DNA from: Imbricaverruca yamaguchii
Taxonomy: Eukaryota > Arthropoda > Thecostraca > Neoverrucidae
Reading direction: 5' to 3'
NCBI GenBank assembly: GCA_034440575.1
Contig: JAOTOL010001547.1
Coordinates: 1,596,001 to 1,660,000 of the forward strand
DNA length: 64,000 nt
Shown here: piece by piece, positions 10,734 through 21,437 of the stretch
Position numbering within the stretch: position 1 is the stretch's first letter
How the letters are laid out: the number at the start of each line of letters is the position of its first letter
Translations under genes and position numbers: made by a program
Notes under the pieces: model-generated
Told to the model about the DNA's origin: nothing
Database searches by the model: none
The model's input: the letters and a program-made list of their open reading frames with translations, nothing else

Positions 10734-13700
10734 TCACTGGGCGGCAGCCTTCGCGTAGGCCGCCGCCTGAATCTCAGAGTTGGTGTCCTTGGGAATGGCG
10801 TCTCCCGTGGCATGGAAGCCATTCTCGTCGGCCACCCACTGGATGGCGATCACAACTTTGTTGCCGAACTCGTCCACCGTGTTGTACGAGTAGGAGCCCT
10901 GCATCACCACGCCGACACCGTCGCCTATCCGCTTGATTTGGCCGGCGACCTGCTGCGTGATGGGGTCGATCGTCACATAGCCGTACTGGAAGCCGCCCTG
11001 CGCGTTCCTGGTGTCGGTGTACGTGAGGATGCCGGCCTCCCTCAGGGCAGCGTCCGCGTCGTACTCGGGCACCTGTTGCGGTCTCGCAGCGGCCAGTGCC
11101 AGGAGAGCAGCAACAACCAACTGGCGGCCGAGAAGAGAGGAACGGTTGCGATGATATCAGGTATCCAGCCGTCGGCTCCTGCTTTTGAAGATGTCGAGAT
11201 TAGACATGCGCTCAGGCATAACACACACTGCTGACGTACAGCCCGCCGAGCGATGAAGCTGTTCGACGTTCCCATCACATGCTCCGCCGCAACAACGGTG
11301 TAGTACACGGGTTTGGGGGGAGCGCAGGCTACAGGCCTATTCTCTTTGGGTTGGGGGGCGCAGGCCACAGCTCCACTTCTTGAGTGTGCCTTAGAGCTAA
11401 TTTTATGCCATTGTATCATGGGATGTATAGAAAGGTGATGTTCCTCAGCACCATCGGCGGATCTGAGAGATACAGATATGGAAATATGAAAAGAGAGAGA
11501 GAGAGAGAGAGAGATCCAGTCTGAATTGGTCTCTTCTGTGAGACTTAGTTCGTTCGCTCGCTTCGCTCGCTCTCTCCTTCAGAATTAACATTGAAGGATG
11601 TTGGAAGGAAGACGATGCTTCTAGGTTAAACAAAGGTGATATGATGACGATAAGTTGTGCCCATAACATTTTGCTGTGTTACTTTCCATAGGCTGTTGTT
11701 TTGCTGTCGTGCTGCAGAAGCTTGTAGCTAAGCTCTGCATTGCTGCATTGCTGCATCACTGGCACAACATAACTATTTAGAAAACATTGCACTTAAATGA
11801 GGTGCATGTGGTGTCTTCTATCTCTCTGGAGAGTGTATTTAGTCCCCGCAATGTTTGGCTAGACCCAACAATAATTACAGATTTGATCATGGGGCGGTAT
11901 ATGTCAACCCCTCCATAGCGGTAATTCTTAATCAGTGCTAGCATTGCTGGACTCTCCCAGTAATGTCTTCAATGATCCAGTTCCGCCCCTCGTTCTTATT
12001 ACGATCGGGTCAAATGTTACGTTGGTCCCCCTAACGTCCTCACAGATTCCATTTCTTGAAGATGCTGGCTGAATTTCAAATCGGAAGCCTGCATCATCTT
12101 GGACACTTTCCATATAATGGAGCAATGCTGCAGTAAAGCGATTGGCATTTCATTTGGAAAAGCACAGTGCATCAAAGATAAAGCTTTTCATTCTTGACTA
12201 CAATTGCCATCTCTTTGTAGACACGCTATAAGCACAGGTGGGAAACATTATAAGGGGATAAATGCATCGCTACGATGTTCTAATCGTTGTTTTTTATCTT
12301 TTTGATTTTTTAGTCTCAGCTGCGTCGAAAGTAAAGATTGTGGGAGGCGAGCACATAACATATCACAAAATATGATGAACTTACAGGGAAGATATTCATA
12401 GCTAGCTGAAAATCGTTGTGTGCAACAAACGTAGATGCACTCAGCTGACTAGAATGGATCACACAACAAAAGATTATCCAGTGTGAGTACCATAGTGGGA
12501 GGTGCCTACAATCTGTAGATGCTGTCATTCACATTGGCATTAGTCAAATATGCAAGTAAACTAAATGCATGCTTTCCTTTGCAGATACATACGAACATAT
12601 TTGTGTTTGTTTGTTCAGTTCCCAAACATAATCAGGCGTTTAACTGCTACGGTTAACGTTAGCTGTCACTATTTATCAAGAGCATGTGACTGATATGTTT
12701 TCCTCTGGCAAGCACTTGCCACGAGAATGCAAAACAAACGCAAATATTGGTGAATTCGTGGATAAATAGCAATAATCATTGTAGAACTTGACGATGAAAT
12801 ATCCTTTGAGATGGAATAAAAATATCCACCCACTTCCCTATATCTTGACCCTATTCTGGTACGGAGAGGCATTCTGTCATATCCAGTATTTTGTTGCGCC
12901 TACCGTTCCCTAACACATTGTAATGGGAGCTTAATACTCCATGACTTTTCTTAACATCCTTTTATGCTTCATACCAAAAGTTTGGCAACATAACTATATC
13001 AGAGCTGGTTCCAGGAGCGAATATTGTCACCACCTACCTTCGACATATTTTGCGAAAATGTGGGAGCAGTACATTTTTCAACTAATTTCATCGTTTTGCT
13101 GTTCAGGTGAATGATGTGGAATTCTGCGTTCATGCTACCTTGTTTACTTACGAAATTCCAATGTTGGGCCACTCCATAACCATGTCTGGAGTGGTCCGGA
13201 GGAGGGAAAAACATGGGCAACCTGTCATCGGTTTCCTAAAAGCGGTAAATGATGACGAGTACGATGGCAACGTAAATGGCAACGTTGCCATTAGAAAGTT
13301 GGAGCAGGTTCCACGGTGGGATGAACTCGGGACAAAAAATGATGATGCACTACAAGCACTGGGGAACCAGTACTCTCCTCCATTGTCGGATCTGGGCGGT
13401 GACGAGAGATGTACACACCCTATTCAAGCAACTGGAAGCGATGACGCGACGAGGGTGACACATGGCCAATGGTCCATCGAGCAGGAAGAGGAGGGAATTC
13501 AGGACAAGCGATTATAATAAATCGCAGGCAGTGGCGTAGCCAGGAGATTTCCACAATGGCCAAGGATTGTAGTAGCCTTCCTACTCTCGGGATCTTCGCT
13601 GGCAAAATTATCTGGCGAAGCCTTTGTTCAAGCACCTCATGAAGAATATTAATAATATGTAACGATGACATAGCGATATGCATTTGTGCCAACAGTCACC

Positions 13701-16700
13701 AAGAGCAAATGATACTCACCCCTCCTTAGGCTGCTGGCTACGCCATTGGCCGTTTTACATGTGCATGTATGGACATGAATTTGGTTTGGGTCATTAAGGA
13801 TGACTTATGCCCATTTATGCACGTTCTTACCGATGCAAAGTATAACTTCAGTTCCAATGGCTTCGACAAATCCCTATACATATTGTGTTGCATCATGACC
13901 TCAACATTTGGACATTTTTCATTCGAAAAGTGTAGGTTCGACAAGTAGAATTCACTTGCAGTCTCCAATTTTGAAACGGGTCCAAAAAAATTCCGAGATA
14001 TCAGGGAGGAGGTGGTCGAATCTGCCGCCTACCGACTCAGGTCTGAGCGAGCCGTACCGCTATAGGGTTAAAGAGCAGTAACGTTCTTCTGTGTGAAGTA
14101 CCATATATTTTTCATGTGCCTCCGTCCTGACTTGTGTTTTTTTTTGGATGGGGGCCAGTGAAGGATGTAAAAGCTGTGTCTGATATACAGCTAGGTTGTC
14201 AATAAATTGAGCAACTAACGGGTCAAGTAAATTATTTGTTCTTCATGTGTACAATGTACACCACAAACCCTTCCTACAATCTTTTACTCTTTATTTAACT
14301 AAGGGTTTATGACATGGGGATGGGTAGAAAGTACACTATCATGCAGCTCAAAATTCTTATCTATTCTATAAGTGAAGACTGAAAGTACATTATATCTTCA
14401 CTTTAACCATATTTCCTCAGTTGAACAGAAACAAAATATCTGGCCATTCTATTCAAAATTACGTTGTCTTTCCATCGCCATATATGGTCACATCGCAGGC
14501 TTTTCCTTCGCCGCAGACTAGACACGTTAGTTCTCCCAAGGAGTGGAAGTCTTGAGACTTGTTTTTATAAACATGTTCTCCTTGATTTGTTTTAAATTGT
14601 TCTCTTTATGACAGGTTCTCTGACGAATACGATAAGCATAAAATCCATCCATTCCGCCAGGTTTGTGTTATGTATTGCGATATTATCAGTTGTCACGAAA
14701 AAACATCGCCACAGGTGGGCAAAACATCACCGCGCCGAATTTTGTTTACATTGTAAAATATTTCAAAATGGAATGAACTTAGCCGAGGCAATGTATAGAT
14801 TGCTTTGATGTGCAAGACAATGTGTGCACAAAAATGTACTTCACTAAAATAATAGTCTGAAAATTGAACATGCTCACGGGAGAGAGGAGGGAAAGGTGCC
14901 AGAGGATGAAGAGGCTGAAGAATGTAAAAAGTATGTCTGATGAGGCTTGGATTGGTTGGCGATTTCATCTTCAGATCAATCAAATCTTTTTGAAAATAGG
15001 TAAAGCCGATGCTTAATGGTTGATATAAATAAATCAACTGCCTAGGTTGCAGGGTACATCTACCTAGGTTGTAGACACAGGCACCATTCCATGTTAGCTG
15101 TCAGCCACTTCGCCACCTCCCTCCCCTTGCACGCCAGTCAGATCGTAGGACCCCAGTCCGTGACCATTCTCCATTGCTTTAGCATGACTGGAAAAGGGGA
15201 GCAGAGACTAGTTACTTGGAACGGCGGCACCACTGTCTCCGATGAGCACTATCACCCAGTGGAAATTTTAAGTAAAATTAACATCGTGAAAAGTGCTTAC
15301 TATAGCCAGAATTGCGGGAAAAGTACGATGATGAATGGTAAATTATATATCAATTGAGTGCAAAATTAGTATTTTGATGAACAATTCGAAGACATTATCC
15401 TACGTTTCGACTGTATTGCCTTCATCAGGAAATCGATTCTCTGACGTGACGACTGGTTTAACTTTTTTGGAGGTGATCTCACTTGAACTTGACTGACTCG
15501 GTGACCGTGGATGACCTGACCTCAACATCTTCCCACAACATGTTAAATTGATGTGGGAAAAGCTATGCAAAATTCCGGCTCGCTGCCGCGTGCCATTTTC
15601 GCTATCTGCAGAGAGCCTTAGGGAGGGATGAAAAAATCACCTGAGACGGCGCTGGTTAACAGTAACATATAATTGGTGTGTGCATCCATATCATATTCGT
15701 ACTGGATGGCCAATTTTGGAGAACATTTGTGTCAACATCCTACTGGGGTGGTCGCAGATAATTGTTTGGGTGACAAACTTTACATTAAAAATTAACTGAG
15801 ATGGACACACCATGCTGGTTGAATACCTTTAGCCCGACATTGCTTGCGCAGCACGTTACTATTTGCCAGTAAGACCTGCTCATGATGACATGTACATGGC
15901 GTTGTAATATTTTGTGTTCAGTGGTGATATACCTTGAACTTGAAGACGTTTGTTCGTTGATGCAATGCAATTCATGCTATATATTCAGATTGTGTCGTCA
16001 TTGAAAGAACATGGAACGGTCGAGAAGCCGACGGGTTCAGCCAATTCATGTCATGTAAGACACAATTATACAATTGTATAATTTTGATTTGTCTGCTGAC
16101 CAACATTTCCCAGACGCCCATATCCACCTACCTCGTCTCTCCCATTGTCAAGTCGCTTTAAAGCAGAGCCGTGCACAGTTAGCGTAGTTAGCGTCTTGAC
16201 CTGCCTTATATTTTTTTTAACCTTTGGATGGTCGCATGATTACAATGCCTGACGTTTCAGTGTCTTTTTTCCTTTATCCACTCTGTACCTTCCCCCCCCC
16301 CCCACCTTTCTCTCTCTCTCTCGCTTTTTCTCTCTTAATCACCCTCTTTCTTACTCTCTCATTTCCTCTATCTCCCTAGCTCTCTAGCTCTCTCGCTGTT
16401 TAACCCTCTCTCTCACTCTTTCTCTTTTTCTCTCTTTCCCTTTTCCTATCTTTATCTCCTTTTCATTATCTCTCTCTCTCTCTACATATCTTCTCTCTCA
16501 CCTCTCATTCACTCACAGGTCACCTTGCTTAATAGCCATTGAGAGAGCTGATTGCTTAATTGTATGTATGTCCCAGGTGTGAATCGTTCCGCTTACCATA
16601 TTTTTACGAAAGTGTTCCTGTCATGGCTATGTGATGCTTTGCAATTTCTTAATCTTAAAAAAGCATCTTGTGACGTACATGGCACCTATTTTGACTGCAT

Positions 16701-19700
16701 GACTTGCTCGCTTCTTGTTGCTATTGAAGAAGGCATGATTCCGAAACGTCGGGCATTGTAATCATTTTCGCATCGTAAGTTGAAAACACTAACTCAGTTA
16801 ATAGCCTAACATAGCCATCCCATGCTAATTATGAACTGTCTGTCATTCAACATCCGTGTATAATTAGAAGTTTAGTTGGCTTAGTTGGTGATCCCATTGA
16901 TGGCGTTGGTGCTGACTGATCAGATGCGTGCATTTATAGCATTAAATGCTGCTGGTGTGTGCTGTGGTCTTAGTTTGCACAATTCATCTGTTTTATCGAG
17001 TTGCAGGGGACTTTGACGAAAAACATATGACTCCTGAATGCTCTTTGGCCAAAAAACTGAAAATGAAAGGGCACGACAAAAGTAATATGACCAGTGTCAT
17101 TGTCTGAAACACAGTCGTAAATGCGCTAGTTCCAGCCGGCCAACTGGCAGAAACACATGCGGATGGTTCACATAAACACATGCGGATAGTTCACAGAAGC
17201 ACATGCGGATGGTTCACACAAGCACATGCGGATGATTCACATAAACACATACGGATGGTTCACATAAACACATGCGGATGATTCACACAAACACATGCGG
17301 ATGGTTCACATAAACACATGCGGATGGTTCACACAAACACATGCGGATGATTTACACAAACATATACGGATGGTTCACATAAACACATGCGGATGATTCA
17401 CATAAACACATGCGGATAGTTCACATAAACACATGCGGATGGCACACAAACACATGCGGATGGTTCACGAGACGCTGTCGGACACAGACAAAGGACGTGT
17501 CACACGGTCGTTCGGCGGGTACTGGTCCGTCATTTGATGACGTGGCTCGATTACAAAGGACAGGACGTGACAGGATCGCAAAGTTCAACATCGCCACTCG
17601 GGGAGTCTAGGCTTGCTGATTAGGTCGGCTTAGTGAGGCTGGTATGCGGGGCAGTGGCCGGGCGGGTGGCGTCTGGAACACAAAACCAACCGATCAAGCA
17701 CACAGACACACATGCGTCTCACACAGGAATTGGGTGAGAACAGCATGCACAATCAGGTTTCGGAAGCATGTGTAGTCATGAGGGATGCAGCTTCACATGG
17801 AGACAGGGCAGTCACACAAATAATCACAAGCACAGACACAGACAGAGCACAGACATAAAAAGTAACAAATACAATCACGGACGCAGGCACAAATAATCAC
17901 ACCCACAGACACAGACACAGACACAAATAATCATCAGCACCTACATACATATCACTGTCTGCCATCATTCATATCGAATAAATCTGCAGCCATGAAGGAC
18001 CCCGCACGTACCTGAAACAAGCACGTTCAAAAGATAATAATCATGTTTCTTCTTGCCACAGGACGGTGAATACGCCTCCTCCTGACATTCGTGGGTTCGA
18101 TTACTGTGATTGTGTACCAAACACCCGGAATGCCTATTTCATTGGAAGCACTGTGTTGCATGCATAAACTCAATAAAAAAGGAAGAGACCAAACGAGAAA
18201 ATGTGGTCCAATTGCTGAGGATAATCATGCATGCATATGAAGATGGACGGACTAAAACTAATATTTGTCCAGGTTTGCATGATTTTGTCGCCCACTCTGG
18301 GCAATGTGGTCATTTTGCAAGTACGGTGACAGCCAATCTTGTTCTGAGTTTTCATCCGGATGTCTCTAAACTGTGTTTTTTCATCATTCACCCGCGCCGA
18401 ATAATTATTTTTCATCCACACAGGTCATGAAAAAAAAACTCAGACACTATAGTGCTATGCCGCCCCGGTAGCGTAGATGGTTAGAGCGTTGGCCGGCACT
18501 GGTCTCCTCTGTCCTGAAAACACGGCCGAGTCGCTTCACGCGCTCGGATTTAGCACGTGAAGTCCCCGGGTGGGAGGGTCAGTTGGCAGCTGGTCAGTTA
18601 AGGCCGGGGACGAACTTTTTTATCACCTGCCGTAGTGTATGGCTAGTGAGATGCCACCTGTCATAGTATGGGGTTAGTATATTTCAACTCACTAAATGGA
18701 TGAATTTCAAAATGGATTAATGCATTACATGGCATTCATGGCTCATTTTAGGTCCACATCTCCTCATCATATTATTGAACACTTTGAGGTTCAACAAAAA
18801 ATAGGGTGCTTAAATTTACTGATGACATCAAACGGATGGAATGTCGAACAAAAGCGGATACTTATCTGTACCATGCGATAGCGACATAGATGAACATGGT
18901 CCCTGTTTTCATGGCAGAGTGTTGAGAAGTTAGTGCGGAGTACCATCCACCATCCGCAGGCGGTATTTCCATATGAACTATTGCAGTGGCCTTACAATTA
19001 GATATGGCGCGATGGGTCGGCTTAGCTGATGTTTCAGACTTATGTTCGACCCTAATACAAATAGATAACGAATATCATACATAGAACCCTACAATATTCA
19101 CAAATACTTTGTTCAACAACTACGGCATTGCTTTGCTTGTCATTATTTTGCATCGCACACTCATTTAAATCATTTTCGCACTAACTGGGCTTATCTCTGT
19201 TATACGCCCGTAAGCGGAATTCTCTGTCATATGTGGGATATCGTAAACACGATGCCTATGAATTAGTTCATTAAGATTTCCTTGGAATGCAATGTCGTCT
19301 TATGTTCCTCGTGCGTGGAAAATGTTGTCCTACGTGTATATAGTAATTCATGTGTAAATACGTTCACAATGTTTGTATAAACACATGATGTGCGCGCATA
19401 GCTGCAATCCCCGTCAAGTTGAGCGTTGTGCAAACCACCACCGCTCCAACCACCATCACATAGACGTAGTAGGCTAAAATATTTCATACAGCACAAGATA
19501 TGAGTAAATACATTCAACATAATAGAGGTCAAAGCGATTGGTGGATGGTTGGTTGGATATTTAAGCTTTAGGGCGCATCGACTAGGTTTGGCCATTTAGC
19601 GCCCAAGCGATTGGTGGGGTACTTAACTGAATCTACGTTATTTTTTTCTGCAACTGAAAGGTAGAGAAATACCAACGGACACAAAATATAAAGGTTTCAC

Positions 19701-20075
19701 ATGAATGACACGTAAAATATTTCAATATATTTTAATGCGAAATCAAATTATCATGCATATTTGCCTTCTAAAATAATACAACAAAAAATGTAATGAATCA
19801 GATTAGACGAACACTGATCGCGTCTGCTATTTGACGGGACAATAATGTCGAACGCATTCGGAACACAACCAAATGACGTCGTCGCGCCGAATAGGCGAAA
19901 GGTCATCTCAATTTAGTCATACGTGCAGTGCACCATACTTGATCCACACTTTCATTTCCATTCAATTATCTGAGTTCGTACGATGCCAATCACTGTCTTT
20001 GGATATCCTCTAACCCTGCGCATACGCCTCTTGCAATGTATTTAACTGCGAAGAAGCTGTACTCACGAGCTTCAT
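10734..20075 (-). CDS. CP-B: RR-1-type cuticular protein (exons 20067-20075 and 10734-11120)
   Basis: Predicted secreted chitin-binding cuticle protein of 131 residues. Exon 2 follows TCTCGGCCGCCAG and reads LVVAALLALAAARPQQ, then an acidic segment (EYDADAALREAG), GGFQYGY, GSYSY near residue 78, IQWVADENGF, GDAIP and an Ala-rich end, closing with TGA at 10734-10736. Exon 1 (MKL, donor GTGAGT) is the only matching start on this strand upstream; it has its own TATA and initiator. That makes an 8.9-kb intron, much longer than in the paralogues and filled with repeats. Exon 2 is secure. The link to exon 1 is inference, though phase and sequence fit. Unlike CP-A, C and D, its acceptor is single, with no array. 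Confidence 0.8.
11121..13528 (-). other. CP-B intron, 3' part
   Basis: Largely unique-looking DNA with a (GA)n tract at 11492-11514. I see no conserved coding sequence. A 136-codon frame at 13107-13517 (+) has no recognisable motif and ends at a MITE border, so I do not call it a gene. Confidence 0.4.
11492..11514. repeat. (GA)n microsatellite
   Basis: About eleven GA dinucleotides in an uninterrupted run. Confidence 0.95.
13529..13748. mobile_element. MITE-like element, 220 bp
   Basis: The left end reads CAGTGGCGTAGCCAGGAG. The right end, reverse complemented, reads CAATGGCGTAGCCAGCAG. These inverted ends are of a type common on invertebrate DNA transposons. There is no coding capacity. 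The target-site duplication is not clear. Confidence 0.65.
13749..15454. other. CP-B intron, middle part
   Basis: No recognisable gene. A retroelement-tail-like signature (CTGATGAAGGC...GTCGAAACGTAGG on the minus strand) lies at about 15395-15430, just before the next element. Confidence 0.4.
15455..15655 (-). mobile_element. Dispersed non-autonomous element, copy 3 (fragment)
   Basis: The reverse complement aligns with the first about 200 bp of the elements at 8324 and 44467. Shared features are CAGATAGCGAA (for CGGATAGT.AA), CTTTTCCCACATCAATTT, the half-site cluster and CCAGTCGTCACG. It is truncated on one side. It is the most diverged of the three copies, yet the half-site spacing (4, 12, 4) is kept at 15474-15522. 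Confidence 0.65.
16262..16505. repeat. CT-rich low-complexity tract
   Basis: Pyrimidine-rich DNA with many interrupted TCTC runs and a C run near 16292. It lies inside the proposed CP-B intron but on the opposite sense, so it is a purine tract in the transcript. Confidence 0.9.
17152..17469. repeat. 23-bp minisatellite, about 13-14 copies
   Basis: The unit is ACATGCGGATGGTTCACATAAAC with scattered substitutions (GG/AG, CATAA/CACAA), shown here by its first bases ACATGCGGATGGTTCACATA. It lies in the CP-B intron. The period is not a multiple of three and there are stops. Confidence 0.9.
17470..18460. other. CP-B intron, upstream part
   Basis: Contains CACA-rich, loosely repetitive DNA at about 17695-17960 with recurring ACAGACACAGAC and AATAATCAC words. 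No gene recognised. Confidence 0.45.
18461..18645 (+). mobile_element. tRNA-related SINE-like sequence
   Basis: The head CCGGTAGCGTAGATGGTTAG with AGCGTTGGCC following looks like the 5' half of a tRNA with an A-box-like TAGCGTAGATGG. A B box is not evident, so this is either a decayed SINE or a chance likeness. It is not a functional tRNA gene. Confidence 0.4.
18885..19070 (+). repeat. Dispersed repeat, left partner of a pair around the LINE
   Basis: Aligns by eye with 24640-24830 in the same orientation. Shared words include GAACATGGTCCCT, CGGTATTT, ATATTTCCATATGAACT-like, CGCGATGGGTCG and TGTTTCAGAC/TGGTTCAGAC. The pair brackets CP-B exon 1 and the LINE. I do not recognise the family. Confidence 0.7.
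19541..19605 (-). mobile_element. SINE 3'-domain fragment
   Basis: GGTTGGTTGGATATTTAAGC...GGCCATTTAGCGCCC resembles the non-tRNA part of the SINE at 54853-55034 and the fragment at 61792-61852. All three are in the same orientation. Similarity was judged by eye and is partial. Confidence 0.4.
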
Positions 20076-20103
20076 GTCCGTGCTGGTGGCTGGAGCGAAC
20101 CCA

Positions 20104-20137
20104 ACTGTATCGGCTGCAGACTGACATTCGTCTTATA
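20104..20137 (-). promoter_or_regulatory. Core promoter of CP-B (TATA + initiator)
   Basis: On the minus strand TATAAGA lies at 20137-20131, CAGT with its A at 20106 is 31 bp downstream, and the ATG follows 31 bp later at 20075. The spacing is identical to CP-A. Confidence 0.6.
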
Positions 20138-20361
20138 TGTGTCGGCATACTTTTTCGGCCTTCACTAGATTAACACGAGTTGTGAAACCTTAAGTCAACC
20201 TCATAATTTTTTCAGAAACACCTACACATTCCATCACAGATTGCCTTGTCGATTGTACCATTCACGCTCAGATTTTGATCTGGTTCATCCGCGGTAATCC
20301 AGCCGATTTGAAACTTAGCTACGATTAAGCAAAGCTTATTCCTGTGTGTACAGCCAACTAG

Positions 20362-21429
20362 ATGCTTTCATGTGCTCTGAATGACAGGAGGTCTTTCCGA
20401 AATGGCAGCTCCAGTGCCTTTTCGGCGTTCTCAGAAGCATTTGCCCGGGTTGCTATTGGATTAAGATCACTGACGCAGCTGCAACCATTGCTGCTGCAGA
20501 CAGCGCTGCTGTATCACAGTCACGCCAAACAGCACGTTGTTGAAACCATGGGCAGCTGCTGCAGGCCTATTAAAGTATCTCCAACGCCTGGAACACCGAC
20601 GCACCCTGTGTCAGCTGATGGCTTCGCAGGCCACCAGGTAGCTGAGGTTTCCCCTACTGTGGAGGTGGCTGGGATCTCTCAAGAGGGGAGTGTTAATAGT
20701 GTTAATAGTGAACAGAGGAGGGGTAGTTCTGGTAGGTCACAGGAGGGGAAGTGGCATGAGGTCAGGGGGTGGAGGATTTGGAGACGCGAACCTAAGGAAA
20801 GGGTCAGTGAGTGGCAGGTGGCAGGTGGTAGGAGCGGGAGGAAGTGTAGCCGACCGGCCCAGCGGGCAGGCATAGTAACAACAAATATGTTCCAGGCATT
20901 GGATGACTGCCCCCAGGATAGCAGTAGTAAGGAGTCAGTGCTGGTCATAGGAGACTCTCGTGTGCGTCATTTAGAGCGGGTATTTTGTAAAGGTAGGAGG
21001 GACAGGAGGTGCATCACCAGGCCTGGTGCCAAGGTGAAGGACCTGGTACCTGCGGTGGCACAGGTCACCAGTGATCACCAGTTTAACACAGTCATAGTGC
21101 ATGTAGGGGTAAATAACATAGGTCATACTAGGAGCGAGGAGCTTCTGCGGGAGTACAGGGCCCTTCTGGCCACCCTGAAGGGTACCAATAGAGTGCTTGT
21201 AACAGGAATTTTGCCTAGGGCTAGAGCCTCCCCTGAGTGGAGCTCTAGGGCACTGGCAGCTAACGCCAGGGTAGGAAAGCTCTGCCAGGAGCTAGGTTTT
21301 ACATTTGTAGACGAGTGGAGCAGGTTTTATGCATCGTGGGACCTCTATCAGAGGGATGGCCTGCACTTTTCTGAGAAGGGGGTCCATGTGTTAGGCAAAG
21401 TATACGAGCATGTCCTTCAGGGAAACTAG
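20362..21429 (+). CDS. LINE ORF1 with SGNH/esterase-like domain
   Basis: A 355-codon frame, intact. The C-terminal half has the hallmarks of an SGNH-hydrolase fold: VLVIGDSRV around residue 194-202 (block I serine), VGVNNIGH around residue 247-254 (block III), and DGLHFSEKG around residue 332-340 (block V Asp and His). Such esterase domains are known in ORF1 of CR1-type LINEs; their role in retrotransposition is unclear. The N-terminal part is low in complexity and Gly/Arg/Ser-rich. I cannot tell whether the first ATG or the one at 20548 is used. It ends 8 bp before ORF2. Confidence 0.8.
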   Translation: MLSCALNDRRSFRNGSSSAFSAFSEAFARVAIGLRSLTQLQPLLLQTALLYHSHAKQHVVETMGSCCRPIKVSPTPGTPTHPVSADGFAGHQVAEVSPTVEVAGISQEGSVNSVNSEQRRGSSGRSQEGKWHEVRGWRIWRREPKERVSEWQVAGGRSGRKCSRPAQRAGIVTTNMFQALDDCPQDSSSKESVLVIGDSRVRHLERVFCKGRRDRRCITRPGAKVKDLVPAVAQVTSDHQFNTVIVHVGVNNIGHTRSEELLREYRALLATLKGTNRVLVTGILPRARASPEWSSRALAANARVGKLCQELGFTFVDEWSRFYASWDLYQRDGLHFSEKGVHVLGKVYEHVLQGN

Positions 21430-21437
21430 GAAATGGG

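Noticed and set aside
11252..11275. ATGAAGCTGTTCGACG on the plus strand near CP-B
   Set aside because: It resembles exon 1 but no GT donor follows and no plus-strand exon 2 lies downstream at a sensible distance.
13107..13517. 136-codon plus-strand frame
   Set aside because: No recognisable motif, ordinary composition, and it stops just before a MITE end. Could be chance in AT-poor intron DNA.
17152..17469. Regular short repeats as a possible CRISPR array
   Set aside because: Units are contiguous with no unique spacers, and the window is plainly eukaryotic. The same holds for all the other arrays.
18461..18535. Possible tRNA gene
   Set aside because: Only the 5' half looks like a tRNA; no B box and no cloverleaf can be drawn.
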